A DNA stretch of 64,000 bases from an uncultured Opitutia bacterium (GCA_903839035.1 CAIMAQ010000046.1:20382-84381), one strand, 5' to 3'. Counted from the stretch's first letter, positions 43,246-56,789 are shown. Notes: a model not told the origin generated them from the letters alone. Numbers and translations: made by a program.

Positions 43246-43321
43246 GGTCATGGGCCATTGGTCATCGGTCATGGGGAATCAGTCCTGCCCGACTCGTCAC
43301 TCGTCACCCGTCACTCGTCAC
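43246..43321. repeat. Short-period repeat, GGTCAT and CGTCACT units
   Basis: A left part (43246-43276) with GGTCATGGGCCATTGGTCAT is followed by (43291-43321) four CGTCACY units of 7 nt (GACTCGTCACTCGTCACCCG...). The two parts are only roughly complementary. It fills the gap between permease and GldG-type genes. Confidence 0.6.
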
Positions 43322-43329
43322 TTCTGAGC

Positions 43330-44826
43330 ATGCCTTCCTTCGACAGCTTCCGCACCGCCCGCTGGATCCGCACGCTCAACCTCGTGCTGCAGGCCGTGCT
43401 GTTCATCACGCTCTTCGGCGGGCTCAACTACCTCGCGCGCAACCATTCCCTGCGCTACGACCTCACCCAGCAGCGCCGCTATGCGCTCTCGCCCGAGACC
43501 CTCGCCTACCTGCGCACGCTGGCGACGCCGGTCCGGATCGTGGTGACGCTCACCCCGGGCTCCGAAAACGCCGACATCGCCCAGGCCTACCGCGATATCA
43601 GTGCCCTCCTGCGCGAGTACACCTACGCCACGGAGGGCAACCCCAACCGTCAGGTCACCGTCGAATACCTCGACGTGTACCAGAACCGCCGCGAGGCCGA
43701 TCAGCTGGGCATCGACCAGCCCGATAGCATCGTGCTGCTCTGCGGCGAGCGCCGCCGGACCGTCAGCCTCGGCGAAATCTATCGGTTGGAGAACGGCGTG
43801 CGAAAGTCGTTTCGCGGCGAGCAGGCCTTCACGGCCGCCCTGCTCGACGTCTCCAACCCGGGCAAGAAGAAGATCTATTTCCTCACCGGCCACGGTGAGC
43901 TCAACCCCGAGGACGTCGATCCCGTGCGCGGACTTTCCATGCTGCGGGACGAACTCCGCGCCCGCAACTTCGACGTCGACCGCCTCGAACTCTCCTCGGG
44001 CGGCAAGATTCCCGCCGACGCCACCCTGCTCATCGCCGTCGCCCCGCAGGGCCGTTACACCCCCGCCGAGGAGGAACAGCTCCGCCAGTACCTCGGGGCC
44101 GGCGCCGGCCGCATGATCCTCCTGCTCGAGCCCGCGATGCCGTCCGGCCTCGGCAACCTGCTGCTCGACTGGGGCCTCCTCGTGGATGACGACGTCGTCT
44201 ATGACACCGGGGCCGACAACATGACCGAGGACGGCGACCTGATCGTGCGCTACTTCCTGCCCCATCCCATCACCCAGACGCTGCTCGACCGCCAGATCCC
44301 GCTGCGCATCGGCCCTGCGCGCAGCCTGCGCCCCGACCCGGGCCGCAAGCTCGGCAACGACCTGACCGTCACCACCCTCGCCGTCACCTCCACCACCGCC
44401 TGGGGCGAGGTCGGCTACCGTCTGCGCACCGCGCCCCAATACGACGCCGGCGTCGACATCCGGAACGACCGCCCCGGCCTGGAACCGCCGAACCATCTCG
44501 CCATCGCCATGGCCTCCGAGCGCGTCTCCGCCCGCGCCGGCCTCGACTTCAGCGTGCGCGGCGGCCGCCTCGTGGCCTTCGGCTCCGGCGATCTCATCGC
44601 CAACAACCGCCTCGCCGGCGCCGCCAACCTCAACATCATCCTTGGCGCAGTGAACTGGACCGCGGGCAGCGACACACAGCTCAATGTCCCGGTGCGGCCC
44701 ATCGACCGCTTCTCGCTGTCCCTGAGCGCCGGCGACCTCGCCCGCCTCCGCCGCAGCCTCCTGTTCCTCCTGCCCGGCGCCGCCCTCATCCTCGGCCTCA
44801 TCGTCTACTGGACCCGCCGGCGGTAA
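43330..44826 (+). CDS. GldG-like ABC transporter accessory protein
   Basis: 498 residues from the ATG at 43330. One N-terminal membrane segment (LNLVLQAVLFITLFGGLNYLA) is followed by a large extracytoplasmic region with the GldG/DUF7088-like pattern (YDLTQQRRYALSPET, FLTGHGELNPEDVDP, LLDWGLLVDDDVVYD) and a second segment at the end (LLFLLPGAALILGLIVYW) with WTRRR. In Gld clusters this protein joins the ATPase and permease. The cargo is unknown; in this non-gliding context it may be an envelope component (inference). Confidence 0.85.
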   Translation: MPSFDSFRTARWIRTLNLVLQAVLFITLFGGLNYLARNHSLRYDLTQQRRYALSPETLAYLRTLATPVRIVVTLTPGSENADIAQAYRDISALLREYTYATEGNPNRQVTVEYLDVYQNRREADQLGIDQPDSIVLLCGERRRTVSLGEIYRLENGVRKSFRGEQAFTAALLDVSNPGKKKIYFLTGHGELNPEDVDPVRGLSMLRDELRARNFDVDRLELSSGGKIPADATLLIAVAPQGRYTPAEEEQLRQYLGAGAGRMILLLEPAMPSGLGNLLLDWGLLVDDDVVYDTGADNMTEDGDLIVRYFLPHPITQTLLDRQIPLRIGPARSLRPDPGRKLGNDLTVTTLAVTSTTAWGEVGYRLRTAPQYDAGVDIRNDRPGLEPPNHLAIAMASERVSARAGLDFSVRGGRLVAFGSGDLIANNRLAGAANLNIILGAVNWTAGSDTQLNVPVRPIDRFSLSLSAGDLARLRRSLLFLLPGAALILGLIVYWTRRR

Positions 44827-44834
44827 ACCCGATT

Positions 44835-44923
44835 GTCATTCTGAACGAAGTGAAGAATCCACTTGGATAACATCGAAGCCCGCCGCGCACGCTCACTGGA
44901 TTCTTCGCTACGCTCAGAATGAC
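44835..44923. repeat. Mirror-armed repeat, GTCATTCTGAACGAAGTGAAGA family
   Basis: The left arm (44835-44860) and the right arm (44898-44923) are reverse complements at 23 of 26 bases, with ~37 bp between them. It lies between the GldG-type and DUF4340 genes. Confidence 0.8.
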
Positions 44924-44986
44924 GAATCAGGGCGCGCGGACTCCCCTCACAACCTTCACCTTTCACCTTTCAACTCCTCTCGGACC

Positions 44987-47005
44987 ATGCGCACCAAAGT
45001 CACCCTCGTCCTCGTTTTCCTGAACGTCGCGCTCTTCTTCTTCATCTTCCAGTTCGAGCGCCCTTGGCTCATCAAGGCCCGCTACATCGAGGAACGGTCC
45101 CTCGTCCTCGGGCCCGAGGCCGCCGACATCCGCGCGCTGGAAATAACCGGCGGCGGCCCCGGCCACACCCTCGCCCTCGCCAAGCGCGCCGACACCTGGT
45201 TCGTCACCGCCCCGATCGAGTGGCCCGCCAACCCCGCGGCCGTCAGCCGCATCCTCACCGAGCTCCAGTTCCTCAAGCACGAGGCGAGCTTCAGCGTCGG
45301 CGACCTGGCGAAGAACGGCCAGTCCCTCGCCGACTACGGCCTCGACCAGCCCCGCCTCACCATCGCCATCACGTCTGGCGACCCCGCAGGCCACCCGCAG
45401 CAGACCCGCCTGCAGATCGGCGATCTCACCAAGGACGGGCTCCGGCTCTACCTGCTCTCGCCCGACGGCGAACGCATCCACGTCGTCAGCCAGAGTCTCG
45501 CCCGCAGCCTCGGGCTCACCGCCAACGATCTCCGCGCTGATGCGCTCTTCACCATTCCCGTCTTCGAGGCCCGTTCCCTGAACCTCCAGACCGCCGCCCC
45601 CGCCAGCCTCCGCATCCGCCTCCGCCGCGACGGCAGCCGCTGGTCCTTCGAAACCCCCATCATCGCCCGCGCCAGCAAGACCGCCACCGAGCTGGCCATC
45701 AACGCCCTCAACAACCTCCGCGTTACCGCCTTCATCACCGCCAACCCGCCCGCCCTCCTGCCGTCCGCCAGCCCGTCGCTGCGTATCACCCTCGAGGGCA
45801 ACAACCGCCGCGAGACCCTGATTCTGGGCAGCCCCGTCCATCCGGAATCCCCCAACGGCCAGGACGAGTACTACGCGCAGCTCGAGGGCCGCAGCGCGCT
45901 GTTCACCGTCCGGATCCCCACCGCCCAGCCCGGCGCCGCGCAACCCGAGCTGATGGACACCCTGCGCACCGCCCAGGTTTCGCTGCGGGAAACCCGCATC
46001 CTGGACTTTGATGTGCCCGCCGTCACCGCCGTCACGCTCACTGCCCCCAATTCCCCCGAGCTCATCCTGCAGCGCCTCGAGACCGGCACCCAGTCGGCCG
46101 ATAATTCTTCCTGGCAGATCGTCCGCCGGGGCGAGTCCACGGTCGGGCCGCAGACCCTCCCCGCCGACCGCGCCACGGTGCAGCGGCTGCTCGACCAGCT
46201 CTCGCGCCTCGCCGTCACCGATTTCAAGACTGGCTTCAAGAGCGACGCCCCCACCGCCGCCGACCTCGAGTCCTGGGGCTTCAACCGCCCCGAGCGCGAG
46301 GTCTTCCTCACCCTCGGCGGCGGCGCCGCGCCGCTCTCCCTCCAGCTCGGCACGGATGCGAAGCACAACGTCTACGCCCGCCTCGGGCCCGCGGCCAACC
46401 CCGGTTCGTCCATCTACGCCGTGGATGCCGGCATCCTCCAGGAACTGCCCGTGGCCCCGCGCGCGTGGCGCGACCGCCTCCTGCGCGAACTTCCCGCCGG
46501 CGCCCGACTCACCGCCCTCAAGCTCACCGACCTCATCAACGGCAACCAGGTCGTGCTCGACGTCGCCCTCGATGAGACCGGTCATCCGTCCACCGACACT
46601 AGGAACGCCGCGGCCATCTCGGCCGTGCTCACCTCGCTCCGTACCCTCCGGGCGAAGGAGTTCATCCTCGACCAGTTTGCCGACAAGGTGACCGTCGCCG
46701 GCGAGGAGCGCCCCTGGCGCTACCGCCTCGAGGCCACCGCCACGCTCGTCGGCGGCGCCGGCGAACAGACCAGCGTGACCAAGCTCTTCCTCACCGGCCG
46801 CGTCGGCGGTGACCAGCAGCTCGCGGGCTCGCCGGCCAACGAGTACAACGCCGTGTTTTCCATCGAACAGCCGCTGCTCGACGCCCTCTGGGCCCTCACC
46901 GAGGCCCCGCGCGATCCCGGTCCGCCCCCGGCGACCGACCCCGTGCCCGCCCCGGTCCCGGCCAAGGCGCCCGCGCCGGCGCCGGCGGTGGAGCCCAGGA
47001 AATAA
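44987..47005 (+). CDS. DUF4340-domain protein
   Basis: 672 residues. A single N-terminal membrane anchor (TLVLVFLNVALFFFIFQFERP) is followed by repeated beta-rich segments with the DUF4340 pattern, such as TWFVTAPIEWPANPAAV, KNGQSLADYGLDQPRLTI and DLESWGFNRPEREVFLTLGG. The last ~50 residues are Pro/Ala-rich. In known genomes this family follows Gld-like ABC genes, so it is probably a periplasmic partner of the exporter. The function is not established. The AsmA-like gene starts 25 bp after its stop. Confidence 0.88.
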   Translation: MRTKVTLVLVFLNVALFFFIFQFERPWLIKARYIEERSLVLGPEAADIRALEITGGGPGHTLALAKRADTWFVTAPIEWPANPAAVSRILTELQFLKHEASFSVGDLAKNGQSLADYGLDQPRLTIAITSGDPAGHPQQTRLQIGDLTKDGLRLYLLSPDGERIHVVSQSLARSLGLTANDLRADALFTIPVFEARSLNLQTAAPASLRIRLRRDGSRWSFETPIIARASKTATELAINALNNLRVTAFITANPPALLPSASPSLRITLEGNNRRETLILGSPVHPESPNGQDEYYAQLEGRSALFTVRIPTAQPGAAQPELMDTLRTAQVSLRETRILDFDVPAVTAVTLTAPNSPELILQRLETGTQSADNSSWQIVRRGESTVGPQTLPADRATVQRLLDQLSRLAVTDFKTGFKSDAPTAADLESWGFNRPEREVFLTLGGGAAPLSLQLGTDAKHNVYARLGPAANPGSSIYAVDAGILQELPVAPRAWRDRLLRELPAGARLTALKLTDLINGNQVVLDVALDETGHPSTDTRNAAAISAVLTSLRTLRAKEFILDQFADKVTVAGEERPWRYRLEATATLVGGAGEQTSVTKLFLTGRVGGDQQLAGSPANEYNAVFSIEQPLLDALWALTEAPRDPGPPPATDPVPAPVPAKAPAPAPAVEPRK

Positions 47006-47030
47006 TCCCGCGACCGGTCCGACGGCAGCG

Positions 47031-49799
47031 ATGAAATCCTGGTTCAACCTCTGCGGGCAGAGCGCCCGGCTTTGCGGCCGTGGCGTGCTGCGCCTTGTCC
47101 TCTGGACCCTGTGGCTCGCCCTCGGCCTGCTGCTGGCGTTCGAGGCCTGGATCGCCACCGCCCACGAGCTCGCCGTGCCCGGCTTTGTCCTGCGGGAGCT
47201 GGAGTCGCGCCTCGCCGTCTCGCATGTACAGGTGAAATTCGGCTCGGCGCACTTTGACCCCACCGGCCGCATCCTCGTCGAGGACCTGCGCGTGTTCCTC
47301 CCCGCGTTCAACGAGCCCGTCGTCCACACCTCGTCCGCCTACTTCGAGATCGATCCGTGGGCGCTCGCCGCCGGTCACTTCGAGCCGCGCAACCTCCACC
47401 TCACGGGCGTCAGCCTCGCCATCCCGGCGATGCTCTCGACCACCGGCCGGGCCGAGGAAATTGTCCGCGATCTCGACACCACCCTCCGGCTGGGCGAAAA
47501 CGAGCTGATCATCGACCACCTGACGGCGCGGGTCGCCGGCATCGCCGTTTCCGTCCGCGGCGCCGTGCACCTGACCCCGCAGCCTGCCACCAAGGTCGAA
47601 CCGCTGCCGATCGCCGACTACCTCTCCGGCCACTATCCCGAGCTTTGCCGCCAGCTTCTCCGCGTGTCCGAACGGCTCGCCGTGCTCGACCAGCCGCAAG
47701 TCGAGCTGGAGCTCACCCCGTCCAACACCCGCGGCGCCCTCGCCACCGTCACGGTGCTCGCCCGCAGCCTGAAACTTGAGTCGCCCGTTGCCCTGACCGC
47801 GAGCGGACTCCGCCTCACCACCCGCTTTCCGCTGCAGGGCAAGGACCCGGTGATGTCGCCGCTCACCTTGACCATTGAAGACCTGCGGCTCCCGGGCGGC
47901 GTGACCGTGGCGGATGTGCGCGCCCGGTTGCGGGGTTCGTTTAAGCCGGAGGTCTATACCTATAATCCGCAGGAGGTGCTGCTCAGCGCCAGCCGGCTTT
48001 CCGCGCAGGGTTTCACGCTCACGAATCTCGTCAGCCGGCTCAAACCCGGTCCGCTGCCGCAGTTGTCCGGCGACGTGGCCGCGGAGGCCGCCGGCCTACC
48101 GCTCGCCATCCGCGGCTCGGCCGACCTGGCGTCGGGCACCGCCACCGTCCACTTCGACGGCGCGCTGTCCCCGGCGCTGCAACAGCCCCTGGGCGAGGCC
48201 ATTCACCGCGACCTCCGGCCGTTCGTCCTGCTGGCCACCCCGCTGGTGCTGAGCGCGGACGCCACCTTCGACGCCGGCTGGAAATTTTCCCGGGCCACCG
48301 GACGTTTCCGCACCGGGCACATCGACGCCTATCACGTGCCGATCGATGGCGGCCACGCCGAGTTTGAGTTCGACGGCCGCAATTTCATTGCCCGCCACGC
48401 CTTCGCCCAGCTCGGGGAAAATTACGCCCACGGCAGTTTCTTCAACGACTTCGCCACCGGCGAACACCGCTTCCTGCTCGAGGGCCGGCTGCGCCCGCTC
48501 GTCATCGGGCCCTGGTTCGGGAAATGGTGGCCGGGCTTCTTCAAGGACTATGGATTTCCCGTGGTGCCGCCCGATGCCAACGTCGACGTCAAGGGCAACT
48601 GGCACGGCGGCCGCCGCAACACCGTCTTCGTTTACGCGGACAGCATCGCGCCGGTCATTCACGGGGTGAAGTTTGATCACGCCCGCACGCTGATGTTCAT
48701 CCGGCCCAATTTTTTCGACGGCCTGGAGGTTTTTGTCACCCAGGGCTCCGGCTCGGCCCGGGGGACGTTCACCCGGCAGGTCGAGTTTTCCACGCTGGAC
48801 CTGATCAGCCTCGACCTGAATTTCGACGCCACCCTCCCGATCGACATCCCCGGCCGGATCTTCGGACCCGTGGTGGCCGATGTGCTCGCGCCGTACTGGT
48901 TCGCCAACCCGCCCACGGTCAACTTGCTGATGCACTTCGACGGCGCCGCCTCCCCCGACGGCGCGCACCAGCTCGCTTCGATCACGGCGACGTCGGTCGG
49001 GGCGTTCACCTTCCATGACTTTCCCCTCAGCAACCTGTCGTTCCACGCCAAGGTGCACGACGACGAGGTCATCCTCGACCGGGTCGAGGTCGGTTTTGCC
49101 GGCGGCATCAGCACCGGCTCCGCCCGCGTCTGGGGCACCGAGGCCAAGCGCCGGCTGGGCTTCGACTACGTGCTGCGCAACGCCAGCCTCGGCCAGGCCG
49201 TCAGCACGGTGGAGACGTTTACCGCCAGGAAGAACGGCCAGCCGCCGCCGGTGCCCGGGAAATTCGTCAAGGACAAGGCCAGTGTGAAGCTCAACCTCGC
49301 CGTCTCAGCCGAGGGACTCTACGACGACCCTTTCAGCTACAAGGGCTCGGGCAATGCCAGCCTGACCGGCGACACCCTCGGTGAGGTGAACATGCTCGGG
49401 TTGCTGTCGGAATTGCTGTCCTTCACTTCGCTCCGCTTCACGTCTGCCCTCGCGAGCTTCAAGGTCGACGGCCCCAAGCTGGATTTCACCCAGATCAACA
49501 TGACCGGCGCGAACTCCGCGATCGACGCCCACGGCAGCTACAGCCTGGATAAGCACGAGCTCGATTTCACCGCCCGCGTGAATCCGTTTCAGGAAAGCAC
49601 CTTCCTGCCGATGGCCTTGGTCGGCGCCGTGCTCTCGCCTTTCACCACCGTGCTCGAGGTGAAGCTCACCGGGCAGCTCGAGAAACCGTCCTGGGCGTTC
49701 GTGAACGGCCCGACCAACTTTCTGCGCAACCTCGCCAAGCCCACGACGCCCGCCCCGCCCGCTCCCGCGACCCCGCCGCCACCGGCGCCGAAACGCTGA
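47031..49799 (+). CDS. AsmA/TamB-like large envelope protein
   Basis: 922 residues from the ATG at 47031; the longer upstream frame is not supported because it is in the DUF4340 gene. One N-terminal membrane segment (LVLWTLWLALGLLLAFEAW) is followed by long beta-rich repeats with the AsmA-like features of the phospholipid-transport family. The C-terminal part (LTGDTLGEVNMLGLLSELL, SALASFKVDGPKLDF, NPFQESTFLPMALVG) corresponds to the AsmA-like C-terminal domain. The last 25 residues are Pro/Ala-rich. It may transfer lipids between membranes, and the operon suggests linkage to the Gld-like exporter (inference). Confidence 0.82.
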   Translation: MKSWFNLCGQSARLCGRGVLRLVLWTLWLALGLLLAFEAWIATAHELAVPGFVLRELESRLAVSHVQVKFGSAHFDPTGRILVEDLRVFLPAFNEPVVHTSSAYFEIDPWALAAGHFEPRNLHLTGVSLAIPAMLSTTGRAEEIVRDLDTTLRLGENELIIDHLTARVAGIAVSVRGAVHLTPQPATKVEPLPIADYLSGHYPELCRQLLRVSERLAVLDQPQVELELTPSNTRGALATVTVLARSLKLESPVALTASGLRLTTRFPLQGKDPVMSPLTLTIEDLRLPGGVTVADVRARLRGSFKPEVYTYNPQEVLLSASRLSAQGFTLTNLVSRLKPGPLPQLSGDVAAEAAGLPLAIRGSADLASGTATVHFDGALSPALQQPLGEAIHRDLRPFVLLATPLVLSADATFDAGWKFSRATGRFRTGHIDAYHVPIDGGHAEFEFDGRNFIARHAFAQLGENYAHGSFFNDFATGEHRFLLEGRLRPLVIGPWFGKWWPGFFKDYGFPVVPPDANVDVKGNWHGGRRNTVFVYADSIAPVIHGVKFDHARTLMFIRPNFFDGLEVFVTQGSGSARGTFTRQVEFSTLDLISLDLNFDATLPIDIPGRIFGPVVADVLAPYWFANPPTVNLLMHFDGAASPDGAHQLASITATSVGAFTFHDFPLSNLSFHAKVHDDEVILDRVEVGFAGGISTGSARVWGTEAKRRLGFDYVLRNASLGQAVSTVETFTARKNGQPPPVPGKFVKDKASVKLNLAVSAEGLYDDPFSYKGSGNASLTGDTLGEVNMLGLLSELLSFTSLRFTSALASFKVDGPKLDFTQINMTGANSAIDAHGSYSLDKHELDFTARVNPFQESTFLPMALVGAVLSPFTTVLEVKLTGQLEKPSWAFVNGPTNFLRNLAKPTTPAPPAPATPPPPAPKR

Positions 49800-49888
49800 A
49801 CCTGCTCCCCGCGGGCCACTCAGCAATTCCACCCCACAAAACTCGTTGCACGCCCTGAGCTTGAACTCTTAACCAGCGTATCCCCTCC

Positions 49889-53836
<3,948 letters not shown>

Positions 53837-53985
53837 ACGCGTTTCACATTTGGAGCACAGCGGGCTGGGAGGTGGCACTGAGAAACACCGCGTGAGCCTC
53901 CGTGGCTTTGGATAAACTTTCTTTGCCCGTTTTCTGCAGTCCGCGGGCTTGCGCCTCCACCCCCGCCCAGCACCATGGCCCCCGC

Positions 53986-55335
53986 ATGAAACTCTCCGCC
54001 CGTCTGTTTCTCGCCCTGCTCCTCGCCCTGCCGCTCGCGCTCTGCGCCGCCGCACCGGCCCCGAAAAAAGTCGCCCTTGTCGGCGGCCGCCTGATCGACG
54101 GCTGGGGCGGCGCCCCCGTCAACCGCAGCGTCATCCTCATTGACGGCGAACGCATCACCGCCGTCGGCACCGAGGACACCCTGCCCGTCCCCACCGGCTA
54201 TGAAATCATCTCCACCACGGGCATGTCCGTCCTGCCGGGTCTGTGGGACTCGCACGTGCACACCATGCTGCTCGGGCACTCCGACTACACGCACTGGGAC
54301 AAGACCTACCCGAAGCGCCTCGCCTCCGAGGTCATGCCCGCCGCCGCGCACCAGCTGCTCCTGGCCGGCGTCACCAGCGCCGTGGACCTCGGCGCGTCCC
54401 TCGAGGACAGCCTCAGCATCCGCGACCGCATCACGCGCGGCGAAGTCCCCGGCCCCACGCTCTACGTCTCCGGCCCGTTCCTGCAGCACGCGCCCTATCC
54501 CGGCACCGAGGCCTTCCGCTGGGGCCTCAGCGGCGCCGCCGACGCCCGCGCCAAGGTCAGGAAACTCGCCGACGCCGGCGTGAACGAAATCAAGCTCATC
54601 GACCAGGACCAGATGACCGAGGAGGAAGTTCAGGCCGTCGTGGACGAGGCCCACGCCCACAAGCTCCCGGTCGTCGCCCACGCGCACCGGCCCAACGAAA
54701 TCCGCATCGGCCTCAAGGCCGGCGTGGACCGTTTCGAGCACACCGGCCTCGCCGCCGCCCCCGAGTATCCCGCCGATGTCATCGCGGCGATCCAGGAGCG
54801 CACCGCCAAGATGTCGCTCGGGCCGCTCTTCTGGTGCCCGACCATCGAGGGGTTTTTCAACTACGAATACCAGGTCAACAACCCGATGCACATCGAGGAC
54901 ACCGGCTGGCAGCTCGACGTCCCCGCTGACATCGTCGCCGACATCAAGGCCTCGCTGAAGCACCCCGGCTGGCTCGCCTACTACCAGATCACCCCGCTGC
55001 GCGCCCAGACCAGCGCCGCGAAATTCGCCCAGCTCCGCAAGACCGGCGTCGTGCTCCTCATCGGCACCGATAGCGGCATCCCGATGAAATTCCACAACCA
55101 GTCCACCTGGCGGGAACTCGACATCTGGGTCAACAAGCTCGGCATGTCCTCCATGGACACCATCCGCGCCGCCACCTACTGGCCGAGCGTGATGATGAAG
55201 GTCGACAAGGACGTCGGCACCGTGAGCGAGGGCAAATACGCCGACATCATCGCCGTGAAGGGCGACGTCCTCCGCTACATCGACCTCCTCCAGCGCGTGG
55301 ACCTAGTGATGAAGCATGGCGTCCGCTACAAGTAA
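53986..55335 (+). CDS. Secreted amidohydrolase-family protein
   Basis: 449 residues from the ATG at 53986, giving a signal peptide (LFLALLLALPLALCAAA). The binuclear metal site fits: HxH in GLWDSHVHTM, a likely carboxylated Lys in NEIKLIDQD, His in VVAHAH, RFEHTG and the Asp in LIGTDSGIP. The family includes imidazolonepropionase-like and peptide/amide hydrolases; a periplasmic dipeptide or cyclic amide is possible. The C-terminal ADIIAVKGDVL is the typical end. It may be a single-gene unit. A repeat element follows. Confidence 0.88.
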   Translation: MKLSARLFLALLLALPLALCAAAPAPKKVALVGGRLIDGWGGAPVNRSVILIDGERITAVGTEDTLPVPTGYEIISTTGMSVLPGLWDSHVHTMLLGHSDYTHWDKTYPKRLASEVMPAAAHQLLLAGVTSAVDLGASLEDSLSIRDRITRGEVPGPTLYVSGPFLQHAPYPGTEAFRWGLSGAADARAKVRKLADAGVNEIKLIDQDQMTEEEVQAVVDEAHAHKLPVVAHAHRPNEIRIGLKAGVDRFEHTGLAAAPEYPADVIAAIQERTAKMSLGPLFWCPTIEGFFNYEYQVNNPMHIEDTGWQLDVPADIVADIKASLKHPGWLAYYQITPLRAQTSAAKFAQLRKTGVVLLIGTDSGIPMKFHNQSTWRELDIWVNKLGMSSMDTIRAATYWPSVMMKVDKDVGTVSEGKYADIIAVKGDVLRYIDLLQRVDLVMKHGVRYK

Positions 55336-55350
55336 GCCGCGGAGGTGGGT

Positions 55351-55440
55351 TATCCACGGAACACACGGACGACACGGAAAATGTGACCCACAGATTCAGA
55401 AGGATTTATTCCGTGTGGTCCGTGTATTCCGTGGGCAATA
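55351..55440. repeat. Mirror-armed repeat, CCACGGAACACACGGACGACACGG family
   Basis: The left arm 55351-55380 (CCACGGAACACACGGACGAC) and the right arm 55407-55440 (ATTCCGTGTGGTCCGTGTATTCCGTGG) face each other; both show ACACGGA/CCGTGT units at ~8-10 nt spacing. It separates the amidohydrolase from the convergent sulfatase-like gene. Confidence 0.8.
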
Positions 55441-55471
55441 ACTCCGTATCTTCCGCGTATTTGTTGGTGAC

Positions 55472-56752
55472 CTAAATCAGCTTACGCAGCTTCTCGATCT
55501 CCCCCGACCTCGCCGGATCCCCGGCGAGGTTTTTCATTTCCAGCGGGTCGTGCTCCAAATCGAAAAACAGCCAGGGAGAGCCGTCCTGGGCGAGCACCAG
55601 CTTCCGCGTTTTCGTCCGCACGCCCCGCCACATCCGGTCGCACTGGTACGGCAGCGCCACCACCGACGGCATCGAAATCAAGGTAGGGCGGGTCTCCGAC
55701 CCGCCATTTCTGGGAGAAGGCGGGTCAAAGACCCGCCCTACCCCGGATTCCGCCCACTGCTTCGTCCACTCCCCCACCTCCACGAGTGAAACCGGCGTCT
55801 CATCCTTCCGCGCCGCCACGCCCGGTACCCGCACCAGCAGCGGCACGCGCACGCTCTCCTCGTGCGGCCAGCCTTTCCGAAACAGCCCGTGCGCCCCGTG
55901 CATGTCCCCATGCACGCTGGTGAAAACCACGACGGTGTCATCCCGCCAGCGACCCGGCCCTTCTCCCTTCTCCTTGCTCCCTTCTCCGGTGCGCAGCAGC
56001 GCGCCCACCGCCCGGTCTGTCGCTTCGATGTGGGCATAATACCCGGCAAGTTCCTTCCGCGCCTTCACCTCGGCCTCTCCGCCGAGCGGCACGTTCGCCG
56101 GTAGTACAATCTCCCCGGGCTCACGCGCCTTCACCCCCGCCGCCGGCGCATCATACGGCGGATGCGGCGCCTCCAGGCTCACGACGCAAAAGGTATTCCC
56201 CGATCGCCCAGCGCCCATCGCCTCGAGCCAGCGCGCCGCGCGCTCACAAACCACGTCACTCTGATAGCCTTTCACCTGCACCGGCTCCGCCAGCCGCGTC
56301 CCGTGCAGCCACGGATCGTTGAGCAGGAAGCCGCCCTCGAATCCCTCCCAGAAATCAAACCCGCCCCGCGCCGCCGGCGGAATCAGCGTCTTGGCATGGC
56401 CCTCCCCGACCAGCGGGGCTGAGGAGTCGCGTTTCCCGAGGTGCCACTTTCCGAAAAACGCCGTCGCATAACCCCGGTCCTTCATCGCGTGCGCCACCGT
56501 CCGCGTCGTCGCCGGCAGCGGATCAAAATAATCCCGCACCCCGTTCTCCGGCGCGGGCACACCCGTCAGCAGCGCCGCCCGTGCGAAAGGCCCGAACGGA
56601 TGCGGCGTCACCGCCTGCGTGTAGTTCATGCTCTCCGCCGCCAGCGCGTCGAGGTTCGGCGTCCGCGCATTCACATCCCCCGCGTACCCGGTCGCCGACG
56701 CCCGCCATTGCGTCGTAACGATCCACAAAATATTCGGCGTGCGCGGGCTCAT
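55472..56752 (-). CDS. Sulfatase-like protein lacking catalytic residues (pseudo-sulfatase)
   Basis: 426 residues with the alkaline-phosphatase-like sulfatase fold: NILWIVTTQWRASATGYAG at the start and FFGKWHLGKRD in the middle. Three active-site features are altered. The C/S-x-P-x-R formylglycine site reads GPFAR (G54 to R58) with no Cys or Ser. The first metal site TDQ is TTQ (13-15). The second, usually SDHGD, is SVHGD in FTSVHGDMHGAHGL. A sulfate-ester hydrolase by the usual mechanism is thus unlikely. About residues 337-357 come from a repeat element inserted in frame (GRVFDPPSPRNGGSETRP). No signal peptide is seen. The protein may bind a ligand or be on the way to decay. Confidence 0.8.
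   Translation of the reverse strand: MSPRTPNILWIVTTQWRASATGYAGDVNARTPNLDALAAESMNYTQAVTPHPFGPFARAALLTGVPAPENGVRDYFDPLPATTRTVAHAMKDRGYATAFFGKWHLGKRDSSAPLVGEGHAKTLIPPAARGGFDFWEGFEGGFLLNDPWLHGTRLAEPVQVKGYQSDVVCERAARWLEAMGAGRSGNTFCVVSLEAPHPPYDAPAAGVKAREPGEIVLPANVPLGGEAEVKARKELAGYYAHIEATDRAVGALLRTGEGSKEKGEGPGRWRDDTVVVFTSVHGDMHGAHGLFRKGWPHEESVRVPLLVRVPGVAARKDETPVSLVEVGEWTKQWAESGVGRVFDPPSPRNGGSETRPTLISMPSVVALPYQCDRMWRGVRTKTRKLVLAQDGSPWLFFDLEHDPLEMKNLAGDPARSGEIEKLRKLI
55683..55742. repeat. Mirror-armed repeat inside the sulfatase-like CDS
   Basis: The left arm 55683-55705 (GTAGGGCGGGTCTCCGACC...) and the right arm 55719-55741 match as reverse complements at 21 of 23 bases, around a 13-nt loop. It keeps the reading frame open and adds ~20 residues. 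The same units form the intergenic element at 36936-37015. Confidence 0.85.
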
Positions 56753-56789
56753 GCGGCGGTGTTACCTAACCTCCGACGCTCTTCGCACC

